A stretch of DNA of 7,927 bases from Candidatus Mediterraneibacter stercorigallinarum (GTDB lineage Bacteria; Bacillota; Clostridia; Lachnospirales; Lachnospiraceae). The notes below the pieces were generated by a model. That model saw only the letters and a program-made list of their open reading frames with translations, had not been told where the DNA came from and did no database searches. Below are positions 1 through 5,659 of this stretch, piece by piece (positions within the stretch are counted from its first letter, which is position 1; the number at the start of each line of letters is the position of its first letter). Both the position numbers and the translations under genes were made by a program. The DNA lies in assembly GCA_019116185.1 (NCBI GenBank), contig DXCD01000053.1, forward strand, positions 1-7,927. Direction: 5' to 3'.

Positions 1-713
1 GCCTCCTCATCACCGCAGACCTGCCGGGGCGTTCCCTGCCGGAGCACTCTTCCCCCGTCCAGGAGCACGATCTCATCTGCCCACGCATAGGCATAGTCCA
101 CATCATGGGTCGCCATAAGGATGGTCAGCCCCTTCTTGGACAGCTGCTCCACAATGGAGCGCACCAGCTTCCGGTGCTTCGGGTCCAGGGACGCTGCCGG
201 CTCGTCCAGGATCAGGACCTTGGGATGCATCACAAGGATATCCGCGATGGCCACCAGCTTCTTCTGTCCTCCGCTCAGAGCGTGGGCCGGCCGGTCCCGG
301 AATGGGGTGATCCCAAGCTCCTGGATCACCTGTTCCACCTCGCTCCTTGCCTTCTCCTCATCCACTCCCAGATTCAGGATCCCGAAAGAAATCTCCTGGA
401 ACACACTTGCCGAAAAGAGCTGGTCATCCGGCTCCTGGAAGACGATCCCCACTTTCTGCCTTACATCCAAAAGCCCCTTGCGCGTATATTCCACCGGGCA
501 GCCGTCTATCAGGACTCTTCCCTCCCGGGGCTTAAGAATCCCGTTCAGACAGAGGAAGAAGGTGGACTTGCCCGAGCCGTTCCCGCCCATAAAGGCGATC
601 TTCTGTCCTCTGCCCAGTTTCAGGCTGACCTTGTCCAACGCTTTGCTGTCATTTCCTTCATATGTGTAGGAGAGCTCTTCTGTCTCCACGATCCATTCTT
701 TCTCTTCTCTCAT
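1..713 (-). CDS. cbiO: Cobalt ECF transporter ATPase CbiO, 3' end cut by window edge
   Basis: This is the ATP-binding subunit of the CbiMNQO cobalt importer; it hydrolyses ATP on the cytoplasmic side to drive Co(II) uptake. About 237 residues are visible. They show a Walker A motif GGNGSGKS (residues 43-50), a Q-loop FQEP (92-95), the ABC signature LSGGQ (146-150), Walker B VLILDEP (166-172) and a switch histidine in ATHD (about 203). Family members run to about 270-280 residues, so roughly the last 30-40 are missing beyond the left edge. I chose the ATG at 713 because it makes an ATGA overlap with the cbiQ stop and has a GGAG at 726-723, nine bases upstream. An in-frame ATG at 728 lacks a ribosome site. 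One oddity: the signature continues KKLVAIAD, where the family usually has an arginine in place of the leucine. Confidence 0.95.
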   Translation of the reverse strand, partial: MREEKEWIVETEELSYTYEGNDSKALDKVSLKLGRGQKIAFMGGNGSGKSTFFLCLNGILKPREGRVLIDGCPVEYTRKGLLDVRQKVGIVFQEPDDQLFSASVFQEISFGILNLGVDEEKARSEVEQVIQELGITPFRDRPAHALSGGQKKLVAIADILVMHPKVLILDEPAASLDPKHRKLVRSIVEQLSKKGLTILMATHDVDYAYAWADEIVLLDGGRVLRQGTPRQVCGDEE

Positions 714-1483
714 CTCATCCAGCTCCATATTACCATGCCCAGCAGGAGCAGCTCATATCCTGCAATCCAAAGGATCTCTTTCTTTCCTGCCGGCTGTTCT
801 TCTGAGAGCACCTTCAGCTCTCCGTCATAGCACCTTGCCTCCATGGCGTCGTACATCATGCCCGAGCGCTTCAGGGAACGGACAAGCAGGGCGGAAGCCA
901 TGCCCCCGAACGCCCGGATCCTGGTCCGGTAATCCCGGTTCCCCAGACGTGAATTCTGGGAAGTTGTGATCGCTGACGCAGTCTCCATCAGAAGGAAGAT
1001 AAACCGGTAAATAAGCATCATCAGTTCGATGATCAGCCCGGGAACGTGCAGCTTTCTGAGCACGCCCAGGATATCTGTCATAACTGTGGTCAATGACAGG
1101 AAATACAGGCAGGTCACCGCTGCAAATGCCTTCCCGCAGAGGCGCAGCCCCTCCTGCACGGATGATATGCTCCCCGTGAGATACCAATCTCCCAGCGAAA
1201 ACGCGAACGCGTCCAGCGGCGTCCTCGACAGATTCACCACCAGGGCAATCGTGCTTACCAGCAGAAATGCGGCAGGAATCAGGAGGAGCTTTACATACCG
1301 GGCAAAAGGGATCCCCCCTTTTGCCACGGTCAGATATACATTTACGAAAAACACCACAGCCGCTGTCATAACCGAGCGGCTGATAATGCACAGGATCAGA
1401 GAAAGAACGGCATACACGAACTTCTCCGACGCATTTACATATCTGAGTTTTGACTGGTAACAAAGTTTGTCAATAACGATCAT
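710..1483 (-). CDS. cbiQ: Cobalt ECF transporter transmembrane subunit CbiQ
   Basis: This is the T component (257 residues) of the cobalt importer. It is an integral membrane protein that couples the CbiO ATPase to the substrate-binding CbiM/CbiN part. Hydrophobic stretches lie at about residues 22-55, 63-85, 115-135, 150-168 and 236-255. Between the last two is the charged cytoplasmic region expected to contact the ATPase, with TTSQNSRLG (173-181) and AMEARCYDG (213-221). The second matches the Ala-Arg-Gly coupling motif of the family, with cysteine in place of glycine; I believe this variant is common in clostridial CbiQ, but I could not check. The ATG at 1483 overlaps the cbiN stop as ATGA and follows an AGGAAAGG run. 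The frame is open further upstream, to 1534, but that part overlaps cbiN and lacks family similarity. Confidence 0.95.
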   Translation of the reverse strand: MIVIDKLCYQSKLRYVNASEKFVYAVLSLILCIISRSVMTAAVVFFVNVYLTVAKGGIPFARYVKLLLIPAAFLLVSTIALVVNLSRTPLDAFAFSLGDWYLTGSISSVQEGLRLCGKAFAAVTCLYFLSLTTVMTDILGVLRKLHVPGLIIELMMLIYRFIFLLMETASAITTSQNSRLGNRDYRTRIRAFGGMASALLVRSLKRSGMMYDAMEARCYDGELKVLSEEQPAGKKEILWIAGYELLLLGMVIWSWMR

Positions 1484-1824
1484 TGCTTTCCTTTCCTGTC
1501 GTCCGCATTCTCCATGCCGGTGGCTTTCTGCCACTTCCGGCGCTCTGTAAAGCGTCCCATGAAAAACGCGATGATCCCCACGCCGATCCCGGTCTGTATA
1601 CAGAAGATCAGGCTCTCTACCTCACCCGGGAGTTCCCCGCCGAGAGCCGTCTCCAGGACCGGTGTGAACCAGGGCGTATACTCTCCTTCGATCTCTCCGA
1701 TCATCACGCTGCCCGCGTCATCCGAGCCTCCAAATTCCGCGTCTTTTAAGGCAAACAGCGGAATCGCGGCGATCAGCACCGCGATCACCAGCAGAATAAT
1801 AACTGTCTTCGTATTTTTCGACAT
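1480..1824 (-). CDS. cbiN: Cobalt transport auxiliary subunit CbiN
   Basis: This is the small auxiliary membrane subunit (114 residues) that works with CbiM in cobalt capture. There are two predicted membrane helices, at about residues 8-26 and 69-90. They are joined by an extracytoplasmic loop with family hallmarks: AEFGGSD (29-35), YTPWFTP (49-55), and PGEVESLIFCIQ just before and into the second helix. The charged tail (91-114) should be cytoplasmic. Translation is probably coupled to cbiM: the start lies one base after the cbiM stop, and an AAGGAGG ribosome site sits inside the end of cbiM. Its length is normal for the family. Confidence 0.95.
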   Translation of the reverse strand: MSKNTKTVIILLVIAVLIAAIPLFALKDAEFGGSDDAGSVMIGEIEGEYTPWFTPVLETALGGELPGEVESLIFCIQTGIGVGIIAFFMGRFTERRKWQKATGMENADDRKGKQ

Positions 1825-1825
1825 C

Positions 1826-2581
1826 TTACTCCGCCTCCTTTCCCTTAAGAAAGCCGATGTTTCTCAGTTCCGGCACTGCATATGTCTCCAGCCCGATCAC
1901 GATCACAACGGTCAGGATGCCCTCGATCACTGCCAGCGGGAGCTGCGTAGGCGCGAACACGCCGAGGAATTTCACAGCAGACGCCGCTGTCCCTCCTACC
2001 TCTGACGGATAGGCGAGCGCAAGCTGGATGGATGTCACACAGTATGTAAAAATATCGCCCAGGAAAGCAGCCAGAAATACGGATACCCTGCGGTTTACTT
2101 TCAGCTTCCCGCACAGCTTATAGATACCGAATGCCGCAAGGGGTCCTGCCACTGCCATGGAAAATGTATTTGCTCCCAGCGTGGTCAGCCCGCCGTGGGC
2201 CAGCAGAACAGCCTGGAAGATCAGGACAATGATCCCGAGCACGCTGACAGCCGCCGGTCCGAACAAGATCGCCCCAAGCCCCGTGCCTGTCATGTGGGAA
2301 CAGCTTCCCGTGACAGACGGGATCTTCAATGATGAGATCACAAATATAAAGGCTCCTGACATCGCGATCAGCGTCAGGTTCCTCCTGTTTGTCTTTATTT
2401 TATTCTTCAGGGAAATAAAGCCTCCGATCAGAAACGGCAGGCAGATGATCCCCCATGCCACGCAGTAGCCTGCGGACAGGTAGCCCTCCATGATGTGCAT
2501 CGCATTCACTGTCGGCGTGATGGCAGACAGCAAGGCAAACGCGATGGATGCCTTCAGTAGAAATTTCTCATGTTTCTTCAT
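1826..2581 (-). CDS. cbiM: Cobalt ECF transporter substrate-capture subunit CbiM
   Basis: This is the S component (251 residues) of the cobalt importer and binds Co(II) within the membrane. A signal-like segment (lysine-rich start, then hydrophobic residues 9-20) ends at VNA (25-27). The mature chain would begin MHIMEGYL, the family signature in which the free N-terminal methionine and the second-position histidine are metal ligands. A later conserved SCSHMTGTGLG block (93-103) supplies another expected metal-site histidine (H96). The remainder is a series of hydrophobic helices, ending near 238. The start at 2581 has an AGGAGAG site eight bases upstream. It is the first gene after the cobalamin riboswitch, so the whole cbiMNQO unit should be repressed by cobalamin. 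The nickel paralogue NikM is the main alternative, but the riboswitch and the cobalamin neighbours favour cobalt. Confidence 0.96.
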   Translation of the reverse strand: MKKHEKFLLKASIAFALLSAITPTVNAMHIMEGYLSAGYCVAWGIICLPFLIGGFISLKNKIKTNRRNLTLIAMSGAFIFVISSLKIPSVTGSCSHMTGTGLGAILFGPAAVSVLGIIVLIFQAVLLAHGGLTTLGANTFSMAVAGPLAAFGIYKLCGKLKVNRRVSVFLAAFLGDIFTYCVTSIQLALAYPSEVGGTAASAVKFLGVFAPTQLPLAVIEGILTVVIVIGLETYAVPELRNIGFLKGKEAE

Positions 2582-2589
2582 TTTCTCTT

Positions 2590-2660
2590 CTCTCCTTTTT
2601 GCAGCTTTTTCTGAAATACTTCCAGGTGCCGCAAAACAGGAAAGCTATCTGCAGCATACC
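2590..2660 (-). promoter_or_regulatory. Riboswitch expression platform with candidate anti-Shine-Dalgarno hairpin
   Basis: Between the aptamer and cbiM I see no GC stem followed by a T run, so control at translation is more likely than at termination. The cbiM ribosome site AGGAGAG (2596-2590) can pair with CTTTCCT (2644-2638), seven pairs with one G-U. That CTTTCCT sits in the 16-base loop of a hairpin whose arms are GGTATGCTGCA (2660-2650) and TGCGGCACC (2633-2625), nine pairs including one G-U and a two-base bulge. A competing stem AGCTTT (2646-2641) with AAAGCT also places the ribosome site right next to a helix. Which fold is the ligand-bound one cannot be told by eye. The rest of the 356-base gap between cobO and cbiM (2872-2937) holds a short stem CGGCAG/CTGCCG (2912-2892) and no gene. 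Confidence 0.5.
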
Positions 2661-2682
2661 CCGGTCATATCCCCGTAACCTC

Positions 2683-2871
2683 CCAGATCCATTTAAAAGC
2701 GAATATTCTGGCTCAGGCCTCGCCGCGTACACTCCGCCTTCCCACAGATTCCTCCGCAGTGGCCTCTGCTCTCCGAGCAGAATGGAATGCCGCTCCGCCA
2801 TTACAGCAACGGGTATTGCGCAGGATTCTCACCTGACTTCCTCGTACCTTTTAAATGTATGCCGGATCTGG
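2683..2871 (-). ncRNA. Cobalamin riboswitch aptamer upstream of cbiMNQO
   Basis: Read on the minus strand, the region carries the conserved cobalamin aptamer blocks in order. These are AAAAGG (2852-2847), GTGAGAATCC (2832-2823), GCTGTAAT (2807-2800), GCCACTG (2763-2757), GGGAAGGC (2743-2736) and GAGCCAGAATA (2714-2704), the last being the B12-box region. The outer closing stem is visible as CCAGATCC (2871-2864) pairing with GGATCTGG (2690-2683). A variable hairpin with a seven-base-pair stem TCTGCTC/GAGCAGA lies before GCCACTG. Family knowledge says the aptamer binds adenosylcobalamin or a related cobalamin and turns the downstream genes off; here these are the cobalt importer genes. The edges are set by the closing stem and could be a few bases off. 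Confidence 0.95.
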
Positions 2872-2937
2872 ATATCTATGTGAAATGTGCCCGGCAGGCT
2901 TTTCCTCTGCCGCGGCCCATGCCACACCAAATATATT

Positions 2938-3465
2938 TTAATATTCAATTCCCTTTCTTGCCGGGATTCCCCGGTCAAAGGGATGCTTTATTTTGTGTAT
3001 CTCCGATACATAATCTGCCAGCTCGGTCAGCTCCGGATCCGGATCCCTCCCGGTCAGAACGATCTCCATTTCTTCCGGCTTCCCGGTAAGGAAGGCGATC
3101 GCCTCCTCATGGCTGACGAGCCCGTACCTGTATGCCGCCATGAATTCATCAATAACGACCATATCATAACTGCCCTCTGCCGCCTTCTCTCTCATGCATT
3201 CCCATACACACTCGTACGTCTTCCGGGCTTCTTCCTGTTCCTTCTCTGTCAGCGTGCGGAAGAACCCGTAGGATTTCTCCAGATGAATGACTTCGATCTC
3301 GGGGACGGCGTCCAGTATCCTAAGCTCTCCGGAATCTTCATTTTTCAAAAACCGGGCGAAGAGGACTTTCTTCCCTCTGCCTGCTGCCCGCACGGCAAGC
3401 CCGATCGCAGCTGTGGTCTTCCCTTTGCCGTCACCACAGTATATATGGATCATTCCATGTCCCAT
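2938..3465 (-). CDS. cobO: Cob(I)yrinic acid a,c-diamide / corrinoid adenosyltransferase
   Basis: This enzyme (175 residues) is a CobA/CobO/BtuR-type transferase. It moves the 5'-deoxyadenosyl group of ATP to the reduced cobalt of corrinoids in the cytoplasm, making the adenosyl form used in cobalamin synthesis. The nucleotide loop GDGKGKTT (11-18) is near the N terminus. VVIDEFMAAYRYG follows mid-protein, and the family ending is present: LTGRDPDPELTELADYV, then KHPFDRGIPARKGIEY at the C terminus. I chose the ATG at 3465 because AAAGGA (3480-3475) lies nine bases upstream and this matches family N termini. The frame continues upstream to a TTG at 3555, but those codons cover the predicted promoter. 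It lies 152 bases after cobK and 356 before cbiM, so it is probably transcribed on its own or together with cbiG-cobK. Confidence 0.93.
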   Translation of the reverse strand: MGHGMIHIYCGDGKGKTTAAIGLAVRAAGRGKKVLFARFLKNEDSGELRILDAVPEIEVIHLEKSYGFFRTLTEKEQEEARKTYECVWECMREKAAEGSYDMVVIDEFMAAYRYGLVSHEEAIAFLTGKPEEMEIVLTGRDPDPELTELADYVSEIHKIKHPFDRGIPARKGIEY

Positions 3466-3474
3466 CACTGCCCG

Positions 3475-3480
3475 TCCTTT
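3475..3480 (-). promoter_or_regulatory. Ribosome binding site that fixes the cobO start
   Basis: AAAGGA lies nine bases before the ATG at 3465. It supports this start over in-frame codons further upstream, which would place the N terminus inside the -35/-10 region. Confidence 0.65.
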
Positions 3481-3526
3481 CCGCCGGTATGCCTTTCCAT
3501 CAAAATAGTCTTCCGGCTGATTCCCT

Positions 3527-3555
3527 ATTTTATCATATGCTTTCTCACGATACAA
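3527..3555 (-). promoter_or_regulatory. Predicted sigma-A promoter of cobO
   Basis: On the minus strand there is TTGTAT (3555-3550), a 17-base spacer and TAAAAT (3532-3527). Each box matches the consensus at most positions and the spacing is optimal. Transcription would start near 3520, giving a leader of about 55 bases before the cobO ATG. That is too short for a cobalamin riboswitch. AT-rich DNA with repeated A tracts lies further upstream (3578-3620). Confidence 0.6.
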
Positions 3556-3584
3556 TCCATTCTACGGCTTTCGCTTTAGCTTTT

Positions 3585-3615
3585 TTGTAATTTTATAAGA
3601 TTTTCTTGTAATTTT
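3585..3615. repeat. Two 10-base direct repeats at 21-base period upstream of cobO promoter
   Basis: TTGTAATTTT occurs at 3585-3594 and again at 3606-3615, a 21-base period or about two helical turns. A short run of three hexamers ending in GCTTT (3566-3583) is adjacent. The repeats lie in the 152-base cobK-cobO gap, on the upstream side of the predicted cobO promoter. They could be a regulator site, an A-tract bend or chance in AT-rich DNA. I see no hairpin here strong enough to act as a cobK terminator. Confidence 0.35.
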
Positions 3616-3617
3616 TT

Positions 3618-4436
3618 CTATTTTTTCTGTCCGGTATGCTTCCGGCGGATAATCTCCTTTGTACTTTCCACACTCTCCCCGTTTTCTTCGGGACGCCCGA
3701 CCACCACAAGCACAGCCCCTGCTTCCTCAGCCGCCATAAGCTTCTCTTCAAATCCCCCTGCTTTCCCGGACTCCTTGGTCACAAAATACTCCGCGCCGGT
3801 CTGCCGCAGAAGGGCAAGGTTCATTTCCCTGGAAAAGGGTCCCTGCATGGCGATCAGGTGCCGCCCCTGAAATCCCAGCTTCACACTCTCTTCCACAGCC
3901 TCTGCGGTAGAAAGCACCCTGGCAAAACACCGCTCTCTGTATCCGTCAATGGCCGTATACAGATGCAGTTCTTTGCTTCCCGTGGCGATCAGGATATTTC
4001 CGGCAGTATCCTTCAGATATTCCACTGCCTGACGGACAGAATCCACCACGGCCATCGGTTTCCTTCCCTCCGGCTTTTCCCAAAGATCCCTGCCCCGTTC
4101 CCTCAGGCAGCGCACATACCGGACACCTGCCTGAATACAGGCGGTACGGATATTATCTGTCGCGGCACGTGCAAAGGGGTGGGTCGCGTCAACCACCAGC
4201 CGGATCTTTTTCTCCTTTATAAATTGTCCGATCTGCTCCGCATCCATCCGTCCTGCCATCGGATGGATTCCCGGATGATCTCCTATAAGCTCCTGACCAT
4301 ATTCCGTAGCCGTGCTCACATAACATCCCGCGCCGATCTCTGCCGCGTACTCTGCCAGCTCCCTGCCTTCAGTTGTCCCTGCAAAAATAAGGATATCCGG
4401 AGCCGCTTTTTCTTGTATCCTGCTGTCTTCCTTCAT
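3618..4436 (-). CDS. cobK: Cobalt-precorrin-6A / precorrin-6A reductase (CobK/CbiJ)
   Basis: This reductase (272 residues) uses a nicotinamide cofactor to reduce the macrocycle of (cobalt-)precorrin-6A to the 6B form in corrin-ring synthesis. The N terminus has the dinucleotide-type motif ILIFAGTTEGRELA (15-28). VVDATHPFA (81-89), QGPFSREMN (198-206), TKESGKAGGFEEK (220-232) and a GRPEE segment (247-251) are the usual family landmarks in the usual order, and the length is close to normal. The start at 4436 has AAGGAG eight bases upstream. The gene begins 18 bases after cbiG, so the two are almost certainly one transcript. Because CbiG belongs to the early-cobalt (anaerobic) route, the substrate here is most likely cobalt-precorrin-6A, the reaction called CbiJ in Salmonella. 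Confidence 0.95.
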   Translation of the reverse strand: MKEDSRIQEKAAPDILIFAGTTEGRELAEYAAEIGAGCYVSTATEYGQELIGDHPGIHPMAGRMDAEQIGQFIKEKKIRLVVDATHPFARAATDNIRTACIQAGVRYVRCLRERGRDLWEKPEGRKPMAVVDSVRQAVEYLKDTAGNILIATGSKELHLYTAIDGYRERCFARVLSTAEAVEESVKLGFQGRHLIAMQGPFSREMNLALLRQTGAEYFVTKESGKAGGFEEKLMAAEEAGAVLVVVGRPEENGESVESTKEIIRRKHTGQKK

Positions 4437-4454
4437 AATTTGTCTCCTTGTCTC

Positions 4455-5528
4455 TCAGGTAAAATCAAGCGTTACCGGCATCCTGACCAGGGCGCTGGTC
4501 ATAGATTCTCCGATCCGTTTCCCCTGAATCAGCTTTCCGCCCCTGCCGCAGGTGAGAGCCGCCCGCTCGCATACATTGTCCACTCCCGCCGTCCGCTCCA
4601 CGAATTCAGACCGGGACGTGACTTCCCGGATCTTTTCCAGCTCCTCCGCGGGATACACAGTAAAAGGAATCCTGTACTTCTCTGCCAGCGCGAGCAGGGC
4701 AGGCTCATCCTTTTTCAGGTCAATGCTTGCCAGGGCCTGTACCTGTTCCATCGCAAGGCCATTCTCCGCCAGAGCTCGTATCACCCCGGACTCAAGAACT
4801 TCTTCCGATATTCCCCTCCGGCAGCCGATCCCTGCCACCACGTTCTTCGGTCTCAGGATGAGCGTTCCCTCTTCCGGCATCCTCCGTGTGTCTGCTACAA
4901 GTATCCGGTGGGAATATCCCGCTGCTTCTTCCCATGTCTCACACAGATGGATCTCTTCGGGGATCTCACCCTTGATCCGGCACTCCGGATACTCCAGGCA
5001 GAGGGCAGTCTTCTCTCCCTCCAGCACTGCCGCTGATATGGCGCGCGCTTCATTCCGGTCTGTCAGGCACAGCCCGCTCTTCTGCGCGAACACGTCTACT
5101 GCGAACTTCCCCTGGACATCCGTGGCTGTTGTAACCACTGCCTCCCCGCCGGTCTCTGCTGCCAGCATCCCGGCGAGCCGAACAGCCCCGCCCACATGTC
5201 CGGACAGCAGCGGGATTACATACTGCCCCTTTTCATCCATCACAAGGACCGCGGGATCCGTAAACTTATCTTTGACCCAGGGGGCAATATACCGCACCGC
5301 GATCCCCGCGGCGCCGATAAATATAAGATCATACCTTCCCCAGTCCTCTCCTGCAAATGTTCTGATATCATCAGGCAGAGGAGCAATCTCCCCTTCCGCA
5401 TATTTCTTTACAGCATACCCCGCGCATTCTTTCCCGCAGCGCCGCAGCACGCCGCATATTTTCTCATTCAGCCCTGTCCCTGTCCGGGTAAAGCTAAAGA
5501 CTCTTATCCTGCGATCCGTTTCAGCCAT
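4455..5528 (-). CDS. cbiG: Cobalt-precorrin-5A hydrolase CbiG
   Basis: This enzyme (357 residues) opens the delta-lactone of cobalt-precorrin-5A and releases the two-carbon fragment as acetaldehyde, a step specific to the anaerobic cobalamin route. The N-terminal domain shows GAAGIAVRYIAPWVKDK (72-88), TDPAVLVMDEKG (90-101) and IPLLSGHVGGA (105-115), then TTATDVQGKFAVD (133-145). A less conserved middle region follows. The C-terminal domain starts at GIGCRRG (233-239) and ends with FVERTAGVDNVCERAAL (309-325). All three family domains are present and the length is normal; no methyltransferase domain is fused to it. The start at 5528 has GGAGG a few bases upstream. It is the first gene of a unit with cobK and is divergent from sdaAB. 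Confidence 0.95.
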   Translation of the reverse strand: MAETDRRIRVFSFTRTGTGLNEKICGVLRRCGKECAGYAVKKYAEGEIAPLPDDIRTFAGEDWGRYDLIFIGAAGIAVRYIAPWVKDKFTDPAVLVMDEKGQYVIPLLSGHVGGAVRLAGMLAAETGGEAVVTTATDVQGKFAVDVFAQKSGLCLTDRNEARAISAAVLEGEKTALCLEYPECRIKGEIPEEIHLCETWEEAAGYSHRILVADTRRMPEEGTLILRPKNVVAGIGCRRGISEEVLESGVIRALAENGLAMEQVQALASIDLKKDEPALLALAEKYRIPFTVYPAEELEKIREVTSRSEFVERTAGVDNVCERAALTCGRGGKLIQGKRIGESMTSALVRMPVTLDFT

Positions 5529-5564
5529 AATGTCCTCCGTGCTGTTTTTCGCTTAATATTTGTC

Positions 5565-5573
5565 AGTATAACA
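5565..5573 (-). promoter_or_regulatory. Extended -10 element of predicted cbiG promoter
   Basis: TGTTATACT on the minus strand (5573-5565) fits an extended -10 (TGnTATAnT type). Transcription would start near 5558, about 30 bases before the cbiG ATG. No convincing -35 is seen at 16-18 bases, which is tolerable for an extended -10 promoter. No riboswitch fits in this short leader. Confidence 0.5.
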
Positions 5574-5583
5574 CAAAAAAACG

Positions 5584-5592
5584 TGATATACT
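5584..5592 (+). promoter_or_regulatory. Extended -10 element of predicted sdaAB promoter
   Basis: TGATATACT on the plus strand (5584-5592) fits an extended -10. Transcription would start near 5599, leaving a leader of about 60 bases. That leader contains a small hairpin with arms GCGGA (5609-5613) and TCCGC (5620-5624), then an AGGAGG ribosome site (5646-5651). The -35 position overlaps the -10 of the opposing cbiG promoter and does not match consensus. Confidence 0.5.
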
Positions 5593-5659
5593 ATACAGAC
5601 AGCGGTCTGCGGACAGGTTTCCGCCAGCCGCCTGAAATTTCCGACAGGAGGAGTTATTT

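Larger units (their letters stand above)
5565..5592. repeat. 28-base near-palindrome between divergent cbiG and sdaAB
   Basis: AGTATAACAC (5565-5574) and GTGATATACT (5583-5592) are inverted repeats matching at 9 of 10 positions, around an eight-base A-rich centre. Each arm doubles as an extended -10 element for one of the two divergent units. The symmetry may simply reflect two similar promoters placed back to back, or it may be an operator. Confidence 0.6.

Noticed and set aside
105..830. Plus-strand open frame opposite cbiO and the end of cbiQ
   Set aside because: The minus strand has intact ABC ATPase motifs; this is their antisense shadow.
2568..2801. Minus-strand open frame of 77 codons in the cobO-cbiM gap
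   Set aside because: It runs across the conserved aptamer and into the cbiM start region. The sequence is explained by the RNA structure, and the frame has no ribosome site or family resemblance.
2928..2960. AT-rich stretch at the end of cobO as a promoter for the riboswitch-cbiM transcript
   Set aside because: TAAAAT and TATATT look like -10 boxes, but I find no acceptable -35 at 16-18 bases and no TG extension. A promoter must lie upstream of the aptamer or transcription must continue from cobO; I cannot place it.
3585..3620. T-rich tract after cobK as an intrinsic terminator
   Set aside because: On the coding (minus) strand this is A-rich, not T-rich, and the only nearby stem is four pairs (AAGA/TCTT), too weak to terminate.
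3636..5036. Long open reading frame on the plus strand, 466 codons
   Set aside because: It lies antisense to cobK and cbiG, which match their families over their full lengths. The translation is low-complexity proline/serine/arginine-rich with no recognisable domain, and it has no ribosome site.
4552..5556. Second long plus-strand open frame opposite cbiG
   Set aside because: It is an antisense frame of a well-supported gene, biased to Ser, Arg and Ala, as GC-rich codons read backwards usually are.
5596..5609. Hairpin CAGAC/GTCTG in the sdaAB upstream region as an attenuator
   Set aside because: It lies at or before the predicted transcription start and overlaps the GCGGA arm of the next small hairpin; no T run follows.
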